This document shows, piece after piece, positions 36,578 through 45,538 of a DNA stretch of 64,000 nucleotides. A program made the position numbers and the translations under genes. Position 1 is the stretch's first letter. Each line of letters starts with the position of its first letter. Location: positions 248,001 to 312,000 of the forward strand of contig NZ_RBVZ01000002.1 of assembly GCF_004000435.1 (NCBI RefSeq). The letters run 5' to 3'. Under the pieces are notes generated by a model. It did not search any database and was not told the origin of the DNA. It saw only the letters and a program-made list of their open reading frames with translations. Origin of the DNA: Alexandriicola marinus. GTDB lineage: Bacteria > Pseudomonadota > Alphaproteobacteria > Rhodobacterales > Rhodobacteraceae.

Positions 36578-38083
36578 ATGGGGTCGCAATCCTATACCGT
36601 CGCCTTCGAAGGCGTCGAGGCGCGGATCGTCGAGGTTCAATGCGCCGTCAGCCCCGGTGTGCCGGCTTTTTCGATCGTGGGGCTACCCGACAAGGCCGTG
36701 TCCGAAGCCCGCGAAAGGGTCAAGGCCGCGCTGAATGCCCTTGCGATCGCGCTTCCGTCCAAGCGGATCACCATCAACCTCGCGCCCGCCGACATGCCCA
36801 AGGAGGGATCGCATTTCGATCTGCCGATCGCGCTGGCCCTGCTGGCAGCCCTCGATATCGTTCCTCACGAGGAGGCGGCCCGCACGGTCGCGCTGGGGGA
36901 ATTGTCGCTCGACGGAACGATTCAGCCTGTTCTGGGCGCCCTGCCCGCCGCCATGGCCGCCGCCGAAGAAGACCGCATGCTTCTGTGCCCCCGCGCCTGC
37001 GGCGCCGAGGCGGCATGGGTCGGCGCGGCCGAAGTCATTGGCGCGGGCAGCCTGTCGGAGGTGATCCGCCACTATACGGGCGCGCAGATCATCCTGCCCG
37101 CCGCGCCGGGCGAGATCACCGCCGATCCCGGCGCGCGCGACCTGCGCGACGTGAAGGGGCAGGAACGGGCCAAGCGCGCGTTGGAGATTGCCGCGGCAGG
37201 GCGTCACCACATGATGATGGTGGGCTCTCCCGGGTCGGGAAAATCGATGCTGGCGGCGCGTCTGCCGGGGCTCTTGCCGGAATTGTCACCGGCGGAGGCG
37301 CTGGAAACCTCGATGATCCATTCGCTTTCCGGCCTGATCGAGGATGGCGGGATCAGCCGCCTGCGGCCATTCCGCGAACCCCACCACACCGCGTCGATGG
37401 CCGCGATCGTGGGCGGCGGCCGGGGTGCGAAACCGGGGGAGATATCGCTGGCCCATAACGGGGTTCTGTTTCTTGACGAATTGCCGGAATTCTCACGCAC
37501 GGTGCTCGAGACACTGCGCCAGCCGATCGAGACCGGCGAGGTGATGGTCGCGCGGGCGAATGCCCATATCCGCTATCCCTGCCGGTTCATGCTGATCGCA
37601 GCGGCCAATCCCTGCCGCTGCGGATATCTGGCCGATCCCGCCCGCGCCTGCGCCCGCGTTCCGCATTGCGGCGAGGATTACCTCGGGCGCATCTCCGGCC
37701 CGCTAATGGACCGGATCGACCTGCGGGTCGACGTGCCGCCCGTCTCTTATGCCGACCTCGATCTGCCGGCGTCGGGCGACGATTCCGCGACCGTTGCCGA
37801 ACGGGTCGCTGCGGCCCGCGCGCGCCAAACCGAACGATATGGTGAGATGGGCCGGGTCCGGTTGAATTGCGACGCGGAAGGCGGCCTTCTGGAAGAGGTC
37901 GCGCGCCCCGACAGCGAAGGACGCGACCTGCTGACCCGCGCCGCCGACCGGTTCGGCCTGACGGCGCGCGGCTATCACCGGGTCATGAGAGTGGCGCGCA
38001 CGATCGCCGATCTCGATGGCAGCGACGCGGTCCTGCGGCCCCATATCGCCGAGGCGATCAGCTACCGCGTGACCGGCGAATAG
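36578..38083 (+). CDS. comM: YifB/ComM family Mg-chelatase-like AAA ATPase
   Basis: A 501-residue helicase-like ATPase. In naturally competent bacteria ComM drives branch migration while incoming DNA recombines. An N-terminal Lon-S5-like domain (GVEARIVEVQCAVSPGVPAF) covers about 1-170. The AAA domain carries Walker A VGSPGSGKS and Walker B VLFLDELPEFSR. Cys-rich NPCRCGYLADP is followed by a C-terminal Mg-chelatase helical domain. In R. capsulatus comM is one of the CtrA-dependent genes needed to receive gene transfer agent DNA, and a CtrA-like site precedes it here. Confidence 0.92.
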   Translation: MGSQSYTVAFEGVEARIVEVQCAVSPGVPAFSIVGLPDKAVSEARERVKAALNALAIALPSKRITINLAPADMPKEGSHFDLPIALALLAALDIVPHEEAARTVALGELSLDGTIQPVLGALPAAMAAAEEDRMLLCPRACGAEAAWVGAAEVIGAGSLSEVIRHYTGAQIILPAAPGEITADPGARDLRDVKGQERAKRALEIAAAGRHHMMMVGSPGSGKSMLAARLPGLLPELSPAEALETSMIHSLSGLIEDGGISRLRPFREPHHTASMAAIVGGGRGAKPGEISLAHNGVLFLDELPEFSRTVLETLRQPIETGEVMVARANAHIRYPCRFMLIAAANPCRCGYLADPARACARVPHCGEDYLGRISGPLMDRIDLRVDVPPVSYADLDLPASGDDSATVAERVAAARARQTERYGEMGRVRLNCDAEGGLLEEVARPDSEGRDLLTRAADRFGLTARGYHRVMRVARTIADLDGSDAVLRPHIAEAISYRVTGE

Positions 38084-38092
38084 GCCTCTGCC

Positions 38093-39034
38093 CTATGCGC
38101 AACGGGCCTCGATCGCCTGCCAGATCTTTTCGGCCACGTTGATCCCATCAAAGCGTTCAAGCTCCTGGATCCCGGTGGGGGAGGTCACATTGATCTCGGT
38201 CAGCCACTGGCCGATCACATCGATCCCCACGAAAATCTGCCCCTTCTCCCGCAGAAGAGGACCGATCCGATCGCAAATCTCGCGGTCGCGGTCGCTCAGT
38301 GCGATCTTTTCCGGACGGCCACCAACATGCATGTTCGACCGTGTTTCACCGCTGGCGGGCACACGGTTGATCGCGCCGACGGGCTCCCCATCGACCAGGA
38401 TCACGCGCTTGTCGCCGGCCGAGACGTCGGGCAGGAATTTCTGGACGATCAGGGGTTCGCGGTTGATGCCCGAGAACAACTCGTGCAGCGAGGCGAGGTT
38501 GCTGTCGGAATGGGCCAGCTTGAACACCCCCGCGCCACCATTGCCATACAGGGGCTTGAGAATGATGTCGCCATGCCTGTCGCGGAAGGCGCGCAGCGTG
38601 GCCAGATCGCGGGCGATCGCGGTGGGCGGCGTCAGGTCGGGGAAATCGAGGACCAGCAGCTTTTCGGGATAGTTCCTCACCCAGAACGGATCATTGACCA
38701 CCAGCGTCTTGCCGCGCAGCCGATCCAGAAGATGGGTCGTGGTGATATAGCCCATGTCGAACGGCGGATCCTGACGCAGCCACACCACGTCGAAATCGGC
38801 CAGATCGACCTCGGTTTCGGGGCCGAGCGTCGCGTGATCGCCCTTGACCCGGCGCACCTCGAGCGGCCAGCCACGCGCCACGATCCGGCCCTCGACATAG
38901 GCGAGCCGGTCGGGCGTGTAGTAGAACAGGGAATGCCCGCGGGCCTGCGCCTCTTCGGCGATGCGGAACGTGCTGTCGGCCTCGATGTCGATCGGGCCGA
39001 TCGGATCCATCTGGATGGCAACGGAAAGCGGCAT
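38093..39034 (-). CDS. gshB: Glutathione synthase
   Basis: Joins gamma-glutamylcysteine and glycine using ATP. The 313-residue ATP-grasp enzyme opens [20 protein letters not shown]. It shows [27 protein letters not shown] (ATP-grasp loop), [20 protein letters not shown] and [14 protein letters not shown] with the metal-binding Asn. Convergent with comM (nine-base gap) and downstream of yraN and rsmI on the same strand. Confidence 0.95.
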   Translation of the reverse strand: MPLSVAIQMDPIGPIDIEADSTFRIAEEAQARGHSLFYYTPDRLAYVEGRIVARGWPLEVRRVKGDHATLGPETEVDLADFDVVWLRQDPPFDMGYITTTHLLDRLRGKTLVVNDPFWVRNYPEKLLVLDFPDLTPPTAIARDLATLRAFRDRHGDIILKPLYGNGGAGVFKLAHSDSNLASLHELFSGINREPLIVQKFLPDVSAGDKRVILVDGEPVGAINRVPASGETRSNMHVGGRPEKIALSDRDREICDRIGPLLREKGQIFVGIDVIGQWLTEINVTSPTGIQELERFDGINVAEKIWQAIEARCA

Positions 39035-39118
39035 GAAGGTCCCCTTCTGGGCAGGTCTGATGCTGCCCTAGATGGCCCAAGGCCCCGCCCGTTGCAATCC
39101 TGCCCGACGCGGCATCCC

Positions 39119-39514
39119 TCAGTCGTGACCGATCGCGTTCTCCAGAATGCGGACCTGACCCGATTGGTTGACGAGGCCCACATCGAACCGCATCGGCGTC
39201 AGTTCACCCAAGGGCTCCGTCCCCGCGAATTCCGCGGCGGCGGCCAAAATGCGGGCGGCCTGACGCGGGGTGAGATGCCGGGCAGCACTGTCGAAGGAGC
39301 GGCTTTTCTTGACCTCGACGAAGATGAGTTCGTCCCCGTCACGCAGGACAAGGTCGATCTCTCCGCCCTGCCCGCGCCAGCGCCGCGCACAGACAGCGAT
39401 GCCGCGCCGCGCATAGTCGCGTTCCACGATGTCCTCGGCGGCAAGGCCCGCCTGATATCCAACGCGGCCCCGGTCAACGCGCGATCTGTGCCTATGGTCC
39501 TGCTCGATTTGCAT
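39119..39514 (-). CDS. yraN: YraN family (UPF0102) nuclease-fold protein
   Basis: A 131-residue protein with a restriction-endonuclease-like core. The active-site pattern is GGEIDLVLRDGDELIFVEVKK, giving Glu, Asp, Glu and Lys in the expected order. LAAEDIVERDYARRGIAVCARRW is typical of the family. The biochemical role is unsettled; a link to DNA uptake or recombination has been proposed for relatives. It follows rsmI by 35 bases, with a CtrA-type site spanning that junction. Confidence 0.9.
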   Translation of the reverse strand: MQIEQDHRHRSRVDRGRVGYQAGLAAEDIVERDYARRGIAVCARRWRGQGGEIDLVLRDGDELIFVEVKKSRSFDSAARHLTPRQAARILAAAAEFAGTEPLGELTPMRFDVGLVNQSGQVRILENAIGHD

Positions 39515-39537
39515 CCCCGAACCATGCGCGATCCGGA

Positions 39538-39553
39538 GTTAAGCGCGGCTTAA
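39538..39553 (-). promoter_or_regulatory. CtrA-type site between rsmI and yraN
   Basis: On the minus strand TTAA-GCCGCGC-TTAAC matches TTAA-N7-TTAAC perfectly, 24 bases upstream of the yraN ATG. The left part overlaps the rsmI stop codon. Because the site is also nearly palindromic (TTAAGC-N3-GCTTAA), a short terminator hairpin is an alternative reading. Confidence 0.5.
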
Positions 39554-40410
39554 TCCTTCTTCGAGAGTTCGAGCGCCATCTGATAGACATCGCGTCGGGG
39601 AACTCCCATCGCGCCGGCGACCATGTTGGCCGCATCCTTGACCCGCATCGTGCGCAACGCGTCTTTCAGGGCTGCGCGCAGATCGTCCTCGCCCGTGACC
39701 TCGGTTTCGCCTTTTCCCAAAACGATGACGTATTCACCCCGGGTCTGACCTTCCGCGAGTTGCGTGGCCAAGGTGCCGATCGGTCCGCGGATCACCTCTT
39801 CGAATTTCTTGGTCAGCTCCCGGCAGATCGCGGCAGGCCTGTCGGGGCCGAGGATCTCGGCCATCCGGGCGACTGTTGCCGCCACGCGATGGGGGGATTC
39901 GTAAATGACAAGCGTCATCGGCAAATCGCGCAATTCCGTGATTTCCCGGTCACGCTGCGTGGCCTGGGAAGACAGGAACCCGATGAAGGCGAACCGGTCG
40001 GTCGGAAGCCCCGCGACGGCGAGGGCGGCCAGCACGGCCGAGGCGCCGGGGGCCGCATGAACAGGCACCTCCGCCGCGATCGCCGACCGGGCAAGCGCAT
40101 AGCCCGGATCGGCAACAAGCGGCGTGCCCGCCTCGGAGACATAGGCCACCGACTGGCCTTCGGACATGCGCGAAACAAGGTCATCGCGCACCGAGGGAGC
40201 GGAATGATCGTGATAGGCGACGAAGCGGCGCCCCTTGACCGCGACACCGTGGATTTCCATCAGTCTCCGGGCCGTTCTGGTATCTTCGGCCGCGACGATA
40301 TCTGCGCCCGCCAGAACATCCAGGGCCCGCAGGGTGATATCGCGCGCCGTCCCGATCGGCGTCGAAACGAGATGCAGACCGGCGGAAACAGGCTTGGTTT
40401 CTGGAATCAT
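39550..40410 (-). CDS. rsmI: 16S rRNA (cytidine-1402-2'-O)-methyltransferase
   Basis: Methylates the 2'-OH of C1402 in the 16S rRNA decoding centre. The 286-residue SAM enzyme has LVSTPIGTARDITLRAL, AAEDTRTARRLM, YVSEAGTPLVADPG and YESPHRVAATV, all characteristic. The divergent rsmI/lppC pair with yraN nearby reproduces the E. coli yraL-lpoA-yraN neighbourhood. Confidence 0.95.
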   Translation of the reverse strand: MIPETKPVSAGLHLVSTPIGTARDITLRALDVLAGADIVAAEDTRTARRLMEIHGVAVKGRRFVAYHDHSAPSVRDDLVSRMSEGQSVAYVSEAGTPLVADPGYALARSAIAAEVPVHAAPGASAVLAALAVAGLPTDRFAFIGFLSSQATQRDREITELRDLPMTLVIYESPHRVAATVARMAEILGPDRPAAICRELTKKFEEVIRGPIGTLATQLAEGQTRGEYVIVLGKGETEVTGEDDLRAALKDALRTMRVKDAANMVAGAMGVPRRDVYQMALELSKKD

Positions 40411-40524
40411 ATCTGGACCCGGGCTGCCTCCCGTTTATGATGCGGAAGTTGTGAACGGGCCTGAAGATGCCCGGTGGCGGGACAACAACGAGCCCGCTGC
40501 GTCACCTAAGGGGAGTGATTGTAC

Positions 40525-41712
40525 ATGTTTGCCCGATTGATTGGCCGCCGCAAGGTCACGGCCCGACTTTTCGCCGTTTTGTCGCTTGCGTGGATCAGTG
40601 CCTGTGCGCCCGTCCCGATTGCCGGGACCGGAGGCAACGAAGGCCCGCGTATCGACCCGGGCGCGCCGGTGCGCGTCGCGCTGATGGTGCCGGGCGGCAC
40701 CGGGGATGCGACAAACGATTTCCTCGCCAAGACACTCGAGAACGCGGCCCGGCTGGCGATTTCGGATCTGCAGGGCGTCCAGATCGATCTGAGGGTCTAC
40801 AACACAGGCCCCGATCCGCAGCAGGCGACCGATGCGGCGTTGCTGGCCCAGTCCGAAGGCGCGCAGATCCTGCTCGGCCCCCTGTTCGCCGATGCGGCCA
40901 ATGCGGCAGGCCTTGCGGTTGCGAATTCCGGGATCAATGTTCTGGCCTTCTCGAACAATCCCACGATCGCCGGTGGCAACGTCTTCATCCTTGGGCCGAC
41001 GTTCCGAAACACCGCGGCACGGCTCGTCAGCTATGGCCGGACCCAGGGGATCAACTCCTATGTGATCGCGCATTCCGATGATCTTCAGGGCAATATCGGC
41101 CGGGATTCGATCTCGGCCGCGATCAACCAGGCCGGTGCATCGCTCGCTCGGGTGGAAAGCTATCCCCTGAGCCAGGACGGTATCCTGTCTCGGGCCAGTT
41201 CGATCGCAGCAGCGGCCAATGCGTCGGGCGCGGACGCGATCTTTCTGACGGCAGGCGTCAACGCCGATCTTCCGATCCTTGCAACCGCGCTTCCCGAAGC
41301 CGGTCTGAACCCCGAGGTGGTGCGCTATGTGGGCCTGACCCGCTGGGATGTCGCACCGCAGGCGCTGGCCCTGCCGGGCCTGCAAGGCGGGCTTTTCGCG
41401 CTGCCCGACCGGAACATGGCGGCGAATTTCGCGGCCCGTTATGGTCAGGCCTTCGGCGAGGCGCCGCATCCTCTGGCAGGTCTCGCCTATGACGGGATCG
41501 CCGCTATCGGGGCGCTTGTCGCGCAGGGCAATGCGAATGCACTGACACGCTCGGCCCTGACGCAGGGACAAGGGTTCCAAGGCACAAACGGGATCTTCAG
41601 GCTCTTGCCAGATGGTACCAACGAACGCGGCCTCGCGGTTGCGACGATCCAGAATAACCAGGTGGTCATACTTGATGCAGCCCCTCGAAGCTTCGGCGGC
41701 GCCGGTTTCTGA
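40525..41712 (+). CDS. LppC/LpoA-like penicillin-binding protein activator
   Basis: A 395-residue outer-membrane-type lipoprotein. The lipobox is ISAC with Cys27. The body is a periplasmic-binding-protein type I fold (VRVALMVPGGTGDATNDFL, GAQILLGPLFADAANAAG, GINVLAFSNNPTIAGGN), like the C-terminal module of E. coli LpoA. LpoA stimulates PBP1A; here the N-terminal TPR module is absent, so the exact partner is uncertain. The ATG at 40525 follows AGGGGAGTG. The last 38 bases overlap glnD. Confidence 0.87.
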   Translation: MFARLIGRRKVTARLFAVLSLAWISACAPVPIAGTGGNEGPRIDPGAPVRVALMVPGGTGDATNDFLAKTLENAARLAISDLQGVQIDLRVYNTGPDPQQATDAALLAQSEGAQILLGPLFADAANAAGLAVANSGINVLAFSNNPTIAGGNVFILGPTFRNTAARLVSYGRTQGINSYVIAHSDDLQGNIGRDSISAAINQAGASLARVESYPLSQDGILSRASSIAAAANASGADAIFLTAGVNADLPILATALPEAGLNPEVVRYVGLTRWDVAPQALALPGLQGGLFALPDRNMAANFAARYGQAFGEAPHPLAGLAYDGIAAIGALVAQGNANALTRSALTQGQGFQGTNGIFRLLPDGTNERGLAVATIQNNQVVILDAAPRSFGGAGF

Positions 41713-44494
41713 AACCGGCCCCTCGGGCAACCCGCAAGACCTGTTCGCGCCGGATAGCCTGATCTGTCCGGCGCAGGACATTTTCGACACCGTTGCAACC
41801 GCGGCGGAGATCGAAGCAGCCCTTGCCGATACGTCCGATCCGGCCGAGATTCGCCGCGCCGTCGTGTCGATCATATCGCGGGCGCGCAAATCCGGCATGG
41901 CGGCAATCGCCGAGGCCTTTTCCGCGGATCCGACAACATCGCGACGCGCGACCAGCTCGTATTGCTGGCTCACCGACCGGATCGTCGAGACCGTATTCAA
42001 CTGCGCAACGACGCGACTGCACCCGATCCATAATCCGACGCAGGGCGAACGGCTCGCCCTTGTGGCGGTGGGGGGCTACGGACGTGGCGAGATGGCGCCG
42101 TCATCCGATGTCGATCTGCTGTTCCTGACGCCCTACAAGGTGACGCCCTGGGCAGAAAGCGTCGTGGAGTCGATGCTCTACATGCTGTGGGACCTTCGGC
42201 TGAAGGTGGGGCACGCGACCCGGACGGTGAAGGATTGCCTGCGCCTTGCGGGCGAGGATTACACGATCCGGACCAGTCTGGTGGAATACCGATACCTGCT
42301 GGGCGACCGGGCTCTTGCGACGGAGCTGAAGGACCGGCTCCGCAAGGACCTTTTTGCCGCGTCGGCGGGCGATTTCATCGAAGCCAAACTTGCCGAGCGG
42401 GCGGAACGGCACCGCAAGCAAGGCGGCCAGCGCTATGTGGTCGAGCCCAACGTCAAGGAAGGCAAGGGTGGCCTGCGCGATCTGCAATCGCTCTACTGGA
42501 TCGCGAAATACATCTATGGCGTCGAAAGTGCCGCCGAACTGGTGGGACAAGGCGTCTTCCGGCCCGACGAATACGACACGTTCCGCGAGGCGGAGGATTT
42601 CCTCTGGGCAGTCCGGTGTCACCTGCACCTGATCACGGGGCGCGCCACGGATCAGCTGACCTTCGACATGCAGGTCGAGGTGGCTGGCCGCATGGGCTAT
42701 GCCGACAGCGGCGGGCGCCGCGCGGTCGAGCATTTCATGCAGGATTACTTCCGTCATGCCACGCGGGTGGGTGAACTTACGCGGATCTTCCTGACCGCAC
42801 TCGAGGCCAATCACACCAAGTCGGAGCCGATGCTGACCCGGCTGTTCACCCGGCGCAAGAAGGCCAAGCCGCCCTACGCGATCAAGCAGAACAGGATCAC
42901 GGTCGAGGACGAGAAGGAATTCCTGTCCGATCCGCTGAACCTTCTGCGCCTGTTCGAAGAGGCGCTGCGCACGGGCACGCTGATCCACCCGGATGCCATG
43001 CGTCTGCTGTCGGCCAACCTCGACCTGATCACGCCCGAGGTGCAGAACGACCCCGAGGCCAACAAGATATTCATCGGGCTGCTGCTGAAACACGGCAACC
43101 CCGAGCGCGCCCTCAGGCGGATGAACGAACTGGGGATTCTGCCGGCCTTCATCCCCGATTTCGCCCCGATCGTGGCGATGGTGCAATACAACATGTACCA
43201 TTCCTACACCGTCGATGAGCATACGATTCAGTGCATCTCGAACCTCAGCCAGATCGAGAGGGAGGAACTGGTCGAGGAATTGCCGATTGCCAGCGGTATC
43301 CTGCGGGCCGGGATCAATCGCCGCGTGCTTTACGTGGCGCTGTTGTTGCACGACATCGGCAAGGGCAGGCCCGAGGACCACTCGATCGTGGGCGCCCGGA
43401 TCGCACGCAGGCTCGGGCCCCGGCTGGGCCTGAACAAGAAGGAATGCGAAACGGTCGAATGGTTGATCCGCTATCACCTGTTGATGTCGGATATGGCCCA
43501 GAAACGCGACATCGCGGAGCCGCGCACCGTCCGCGACTTTGCCAAGGCAGTGAAAACCCGCGAACGGCTCGACCTGCTGACCGTGCTGACGGTCTGCGAT
43601 ATCCGGGGCGTCGGCCCGAATGTCTGGAACAACTGGAAGGCGGCACTTCTTCGCGCGCTGCATCGCGCAACGGTCCATGCGCTGGAAAACGGGCTTGAGG
43701 ATATCAATCGCGAAGCGCGCGAGGTCGAAGCCAAGAAGGCCCTGCGTGATAGGCTCGAGGATTGGGATCCAAAGGATCTGCGGCAGGAGACGTCACGCCA
43801 TTACGGCCCCTATTGGCAAGGCCTGCCGCTTGAGGCGCATGTGATCTTTGCCGGTCTTCTGAACGGGATCAGCGACACCGAAGTGCGCATCGACCTCAAG
43901 CTCGATCCTGACCGCGACGCGACGCGGGCCTGCTTTGCCATGGCCGATCATCCCGGGCTGTTCAGCAGGCTGACTGGCGCGCTGGCGCTGGTGGGTGCGA
44001 ATATCGTGGATGCCCGGACCTATACATCCAAGGATGGGTTCGCGACCGCGATCTTCTGGATCCAGGACGCCGACGGCGCCCCGTTCGAGGAATCGCGCCT
44101 GCCGCGTCTGCGCAAGATGATCCAGCGCATCCTTGCCGGAGAGGTCATCGCCAAGGAGGCGCTCAAGGATCGCGACAAGATCAAGAAACGCGAGCGCGCT
44201 TTCCAAGTCCCCACGTCGATCACGTTCGACAATGACGGATCGGAGATCTACACGATCATCGAGGTCGACACGCGCGACCGCCCCGGCCTTCTGTATGATC
44301 TGACCCGCACGCTTGCCGATGCGCATGTCAACATCGCCTCGGCCGTCATCGCGACTTACGGCGAACAGGTCGTCGACACCTTCTATGTGAAGGACATGTT
44401 CGGCCTGAAATATCATGCGGAATCCAAACAGAAATCGCTTGAACGCAAGCTGCGTGATGCAATCTCGCGCGGGTCCGAACGGGCGCAGGAATAG
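41675..44494 (+). CDS. glnD: Bifunctional [protein-PII] uridylyltransferase/uridylyl-removing enzyme
   Basis: Master sensor of glutamine status: uridylylates PII proteins when glutamine is low and removes UMP when it is high. It is 939 residues from the ATG at 41675, which has AGGTGG nine bases upstream. The nucleotidyltransferase motif GGYGRGEMAPSSDVDLLFL lies near 133-151. The HD hydrolase motif is LLLHDIGKGRPEDHS. Two C-terminal ACT domains start at DHPGLFSRLTGAL and DRPGLLYDLTRTL and bind glutamine. An ATG at 41612 would lengthen it by 21 residues. Overlap with lppC suggests joint transcription. Confidence 0.95.
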   Translation: MQPLEASAAPVSETGPSGNPQDLFAPDSLICPAQDIFDTVATAAEIEAALADTSDPAEIRRAVVSIISRARKSGMAAIAEAFSADPTTSRRATSSYCWLTDRIVETVFNCATTRLHPIHNPTQGERLALVAVGGYGRGEMAPSSDVDLLFLTPYKVTPWAESVVESMLYMLWDLRLKVGHATRTVKDCLRLAGEDYTIRTSLVEYRYLLGDRALATELKDRLRKDLFAASAGDFIEAKLAERAERHRKQGGQRYVVEPNVKEGKGGLRDLQSLYWIAKYIYGVESAAELVGQGVFRPDEYDTFREAEDFLWAVRCHLHLITGRATDQLTFDMQVEVAGRMGYADSGGRRAVEHFMQDYFRHATRVGELTRIFLTALEANHTKSEPMLTRLFTRRKKAKPPYAIKQNRITVEDEKEFLSDPLNLLRLFEEALRTGTLIHPDAMRLLSANLDLITPEVQNDPEANKIFIGLLLKHGNPERALRRMNELGILPAFIPDFAPIVAMVQYNMYHSYTVDEHTIQCISNLSQIEREELVEELPIASGILRAGINRRVLYVALLLHDIGKGRPEDHSIVGARIARRLGPRLGLNKKECETVEWLIRYHLLMSDMAQKRDIAEPRTVRDFAKAVKTRERLDLLTVLTVCDIRGVGPNVWNNWKAALLRALHRATVHALENGLEDINREAREVEAKKALRDRLEDWDPKDLRQETSRHYGPYWQGLPLEAHVIFAGLLNGISDTEVRIDLKLDPDRDATRACFAMADHPGLFSRLTGALALVGANIVDARTYTSKDGFATAIFWIQDADGAPFEESRLPRLRKMIQRILAGEVIAKEALKDRDKIKKRERAFQVPTSITFDNDGSEIYTIIEVDTRDRPGLLYDLTRTLADAHVNIASAVIATYGEQVVDTFYVKDMFGLKYHAESKQKSLERKLRDAISRGSERAQE

Positions 44495-44512
44495 GGCGGC
44501 GGGACACGCGCC

Positions 44513-45433
44513 TCAGCGCGGCAGCGACACATCCACCAGAACGGGATAGTGATCCGTCGGCCATTCGCCCTGAAACTGGCGGCGCAGAACAGCCGGCGGT
44601 TCGGGGAATGTCAGCGGCGGCGTCGCACCGATATGATCGATTGCGCCAAATAGGTTGATACCCCGATCGAAATGGTAGGTCGCCCCGTCAACCGGTGCGA
44701 ATTCCAGACCGGCGCGGCTCAGTATCTCCTGTGTTTGTGAACCGTGGCGGGCATTGAGATCGCCCAGCAGGATCACCGGCAGGCCTTCGTCGAGGAATGG
44801 TTGCAACCTTTCCACCACGAGTTCCGCTGACAAGAGCCTGTTCGACCGGCTGGAATACTCGAAATGGACATTCATCACGAGGAATTCGGCGCCATTCGTC
44901 TCGCGGAACCTCGCCCATGAGGCGAAGGCCGGAAACGAGCCGTTGAAGGTTCGCGAATAGATCACGTCGGGCGTGTCGGAGAAGAAGAACCAGCCCTGAT
45001 TCAGCATCGTCAGCCGGGCCGTCCTGTAAAGGATCGGCTGGGTGGACGGAAACATCGATGGATCCCCGACTGCGGCCGCCGCATAACCCGGGTTCTGATC
45101 CAGCAGGTAGGTCAATGTCAGGTTCTCAGAGCTTTGATGCCCGCCCCCAAAACTCTCCATTTCCTGAAACCCGATCACGTCGGCATCGACCGTCTTGAAC
45201 GCCTCGTCGAGCGGCGCCTTGCGCCGTTCCCAGTCACCGAGCGACCACGGCCCCGTATCCCGACGCACCACGATGTAATGCACGTTATATGTCGCCACGC
45301 GCAGCGACCCAGGCGCCGGATCGGGAACCGGATCATCCCCTGAATTCGAGATATGCAGCGCACAGGCGACGACCGAAAGCAGGGCCACCAGAACGAAAAA
45401 ACCGCGGAACAGCCGCCTGAGAAGAACCATCAT
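44513..45433 (-). CDS. Membrane- or lipid-anchored endonuclease/exonuclease/phosphatase family protein
   Basis: A 306-residue EEP-fold hydrolase. The catalytic set is present: Asn in ATYNVHYI, Glu in IGFQEMES, Asp and Asn in LLGDLNARHG, and the Asp-His pair in WPTDHYPVLVDV. Residues 6-24 are hydrophobic and end in VVAC, so it may be a lipoprotein or have a single membrane anchor, with the active site outside. The substrate (DNA, phospholipid or sugar phosphate) is unknown. It sits between glnD and murJ on the other strand. Confidence 0.82.
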   Translation of the reverse strand: MMVLLRRLFRGFFVLVALLSVVACALHISNSGDDPVPDPAPGSLRVATYNVHYIVVRRDTGPWSLGDWERRKAPLDEAFKTVDADVIGFQEMESFGGGHQSSENLTLTYLLDQNPGYAAAAVGDPSMFPSTQPILYRTARLTMLNQGWFFFSDTPDVIYSRTFNGSFPAFASWARFRETNGAEFLVMNVHFEYSSRSNRLLSAELVVERLQPFLDEGLPVILLGDLNARHGSQTQEILSRAGLEFAPVDGATYHFDRGINLFGAIDHIGATPPLTFPEPPAVLRRQFQGEWPTDHYPVLVDVSLPR

Positions 45434-45538
45434 GGCCCCGTGATAGCGGATCGGACGATCCAAGCCCATATTGGCCATAGAGCTTGGCTGTCGAGACGAG
45501 TAAGGTCTGCGTGAACGAGCAGGCAGGCCGGTAGGCAC

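Noticed and set aside
42101-43678. 525-residue minus-strand frame
   Set aside because: Antisense shadow of glnD, without recognisable domains or a ribosome-binding site.
45448-45461. Palindrome GGATCG-GA-CGATCC upstream of the EEP hydrolase
   Set aside because: Only six bases per arm with a two-base centre; this is likely to occur by chance in GC-rich DNA, and there is no second copy nearby.
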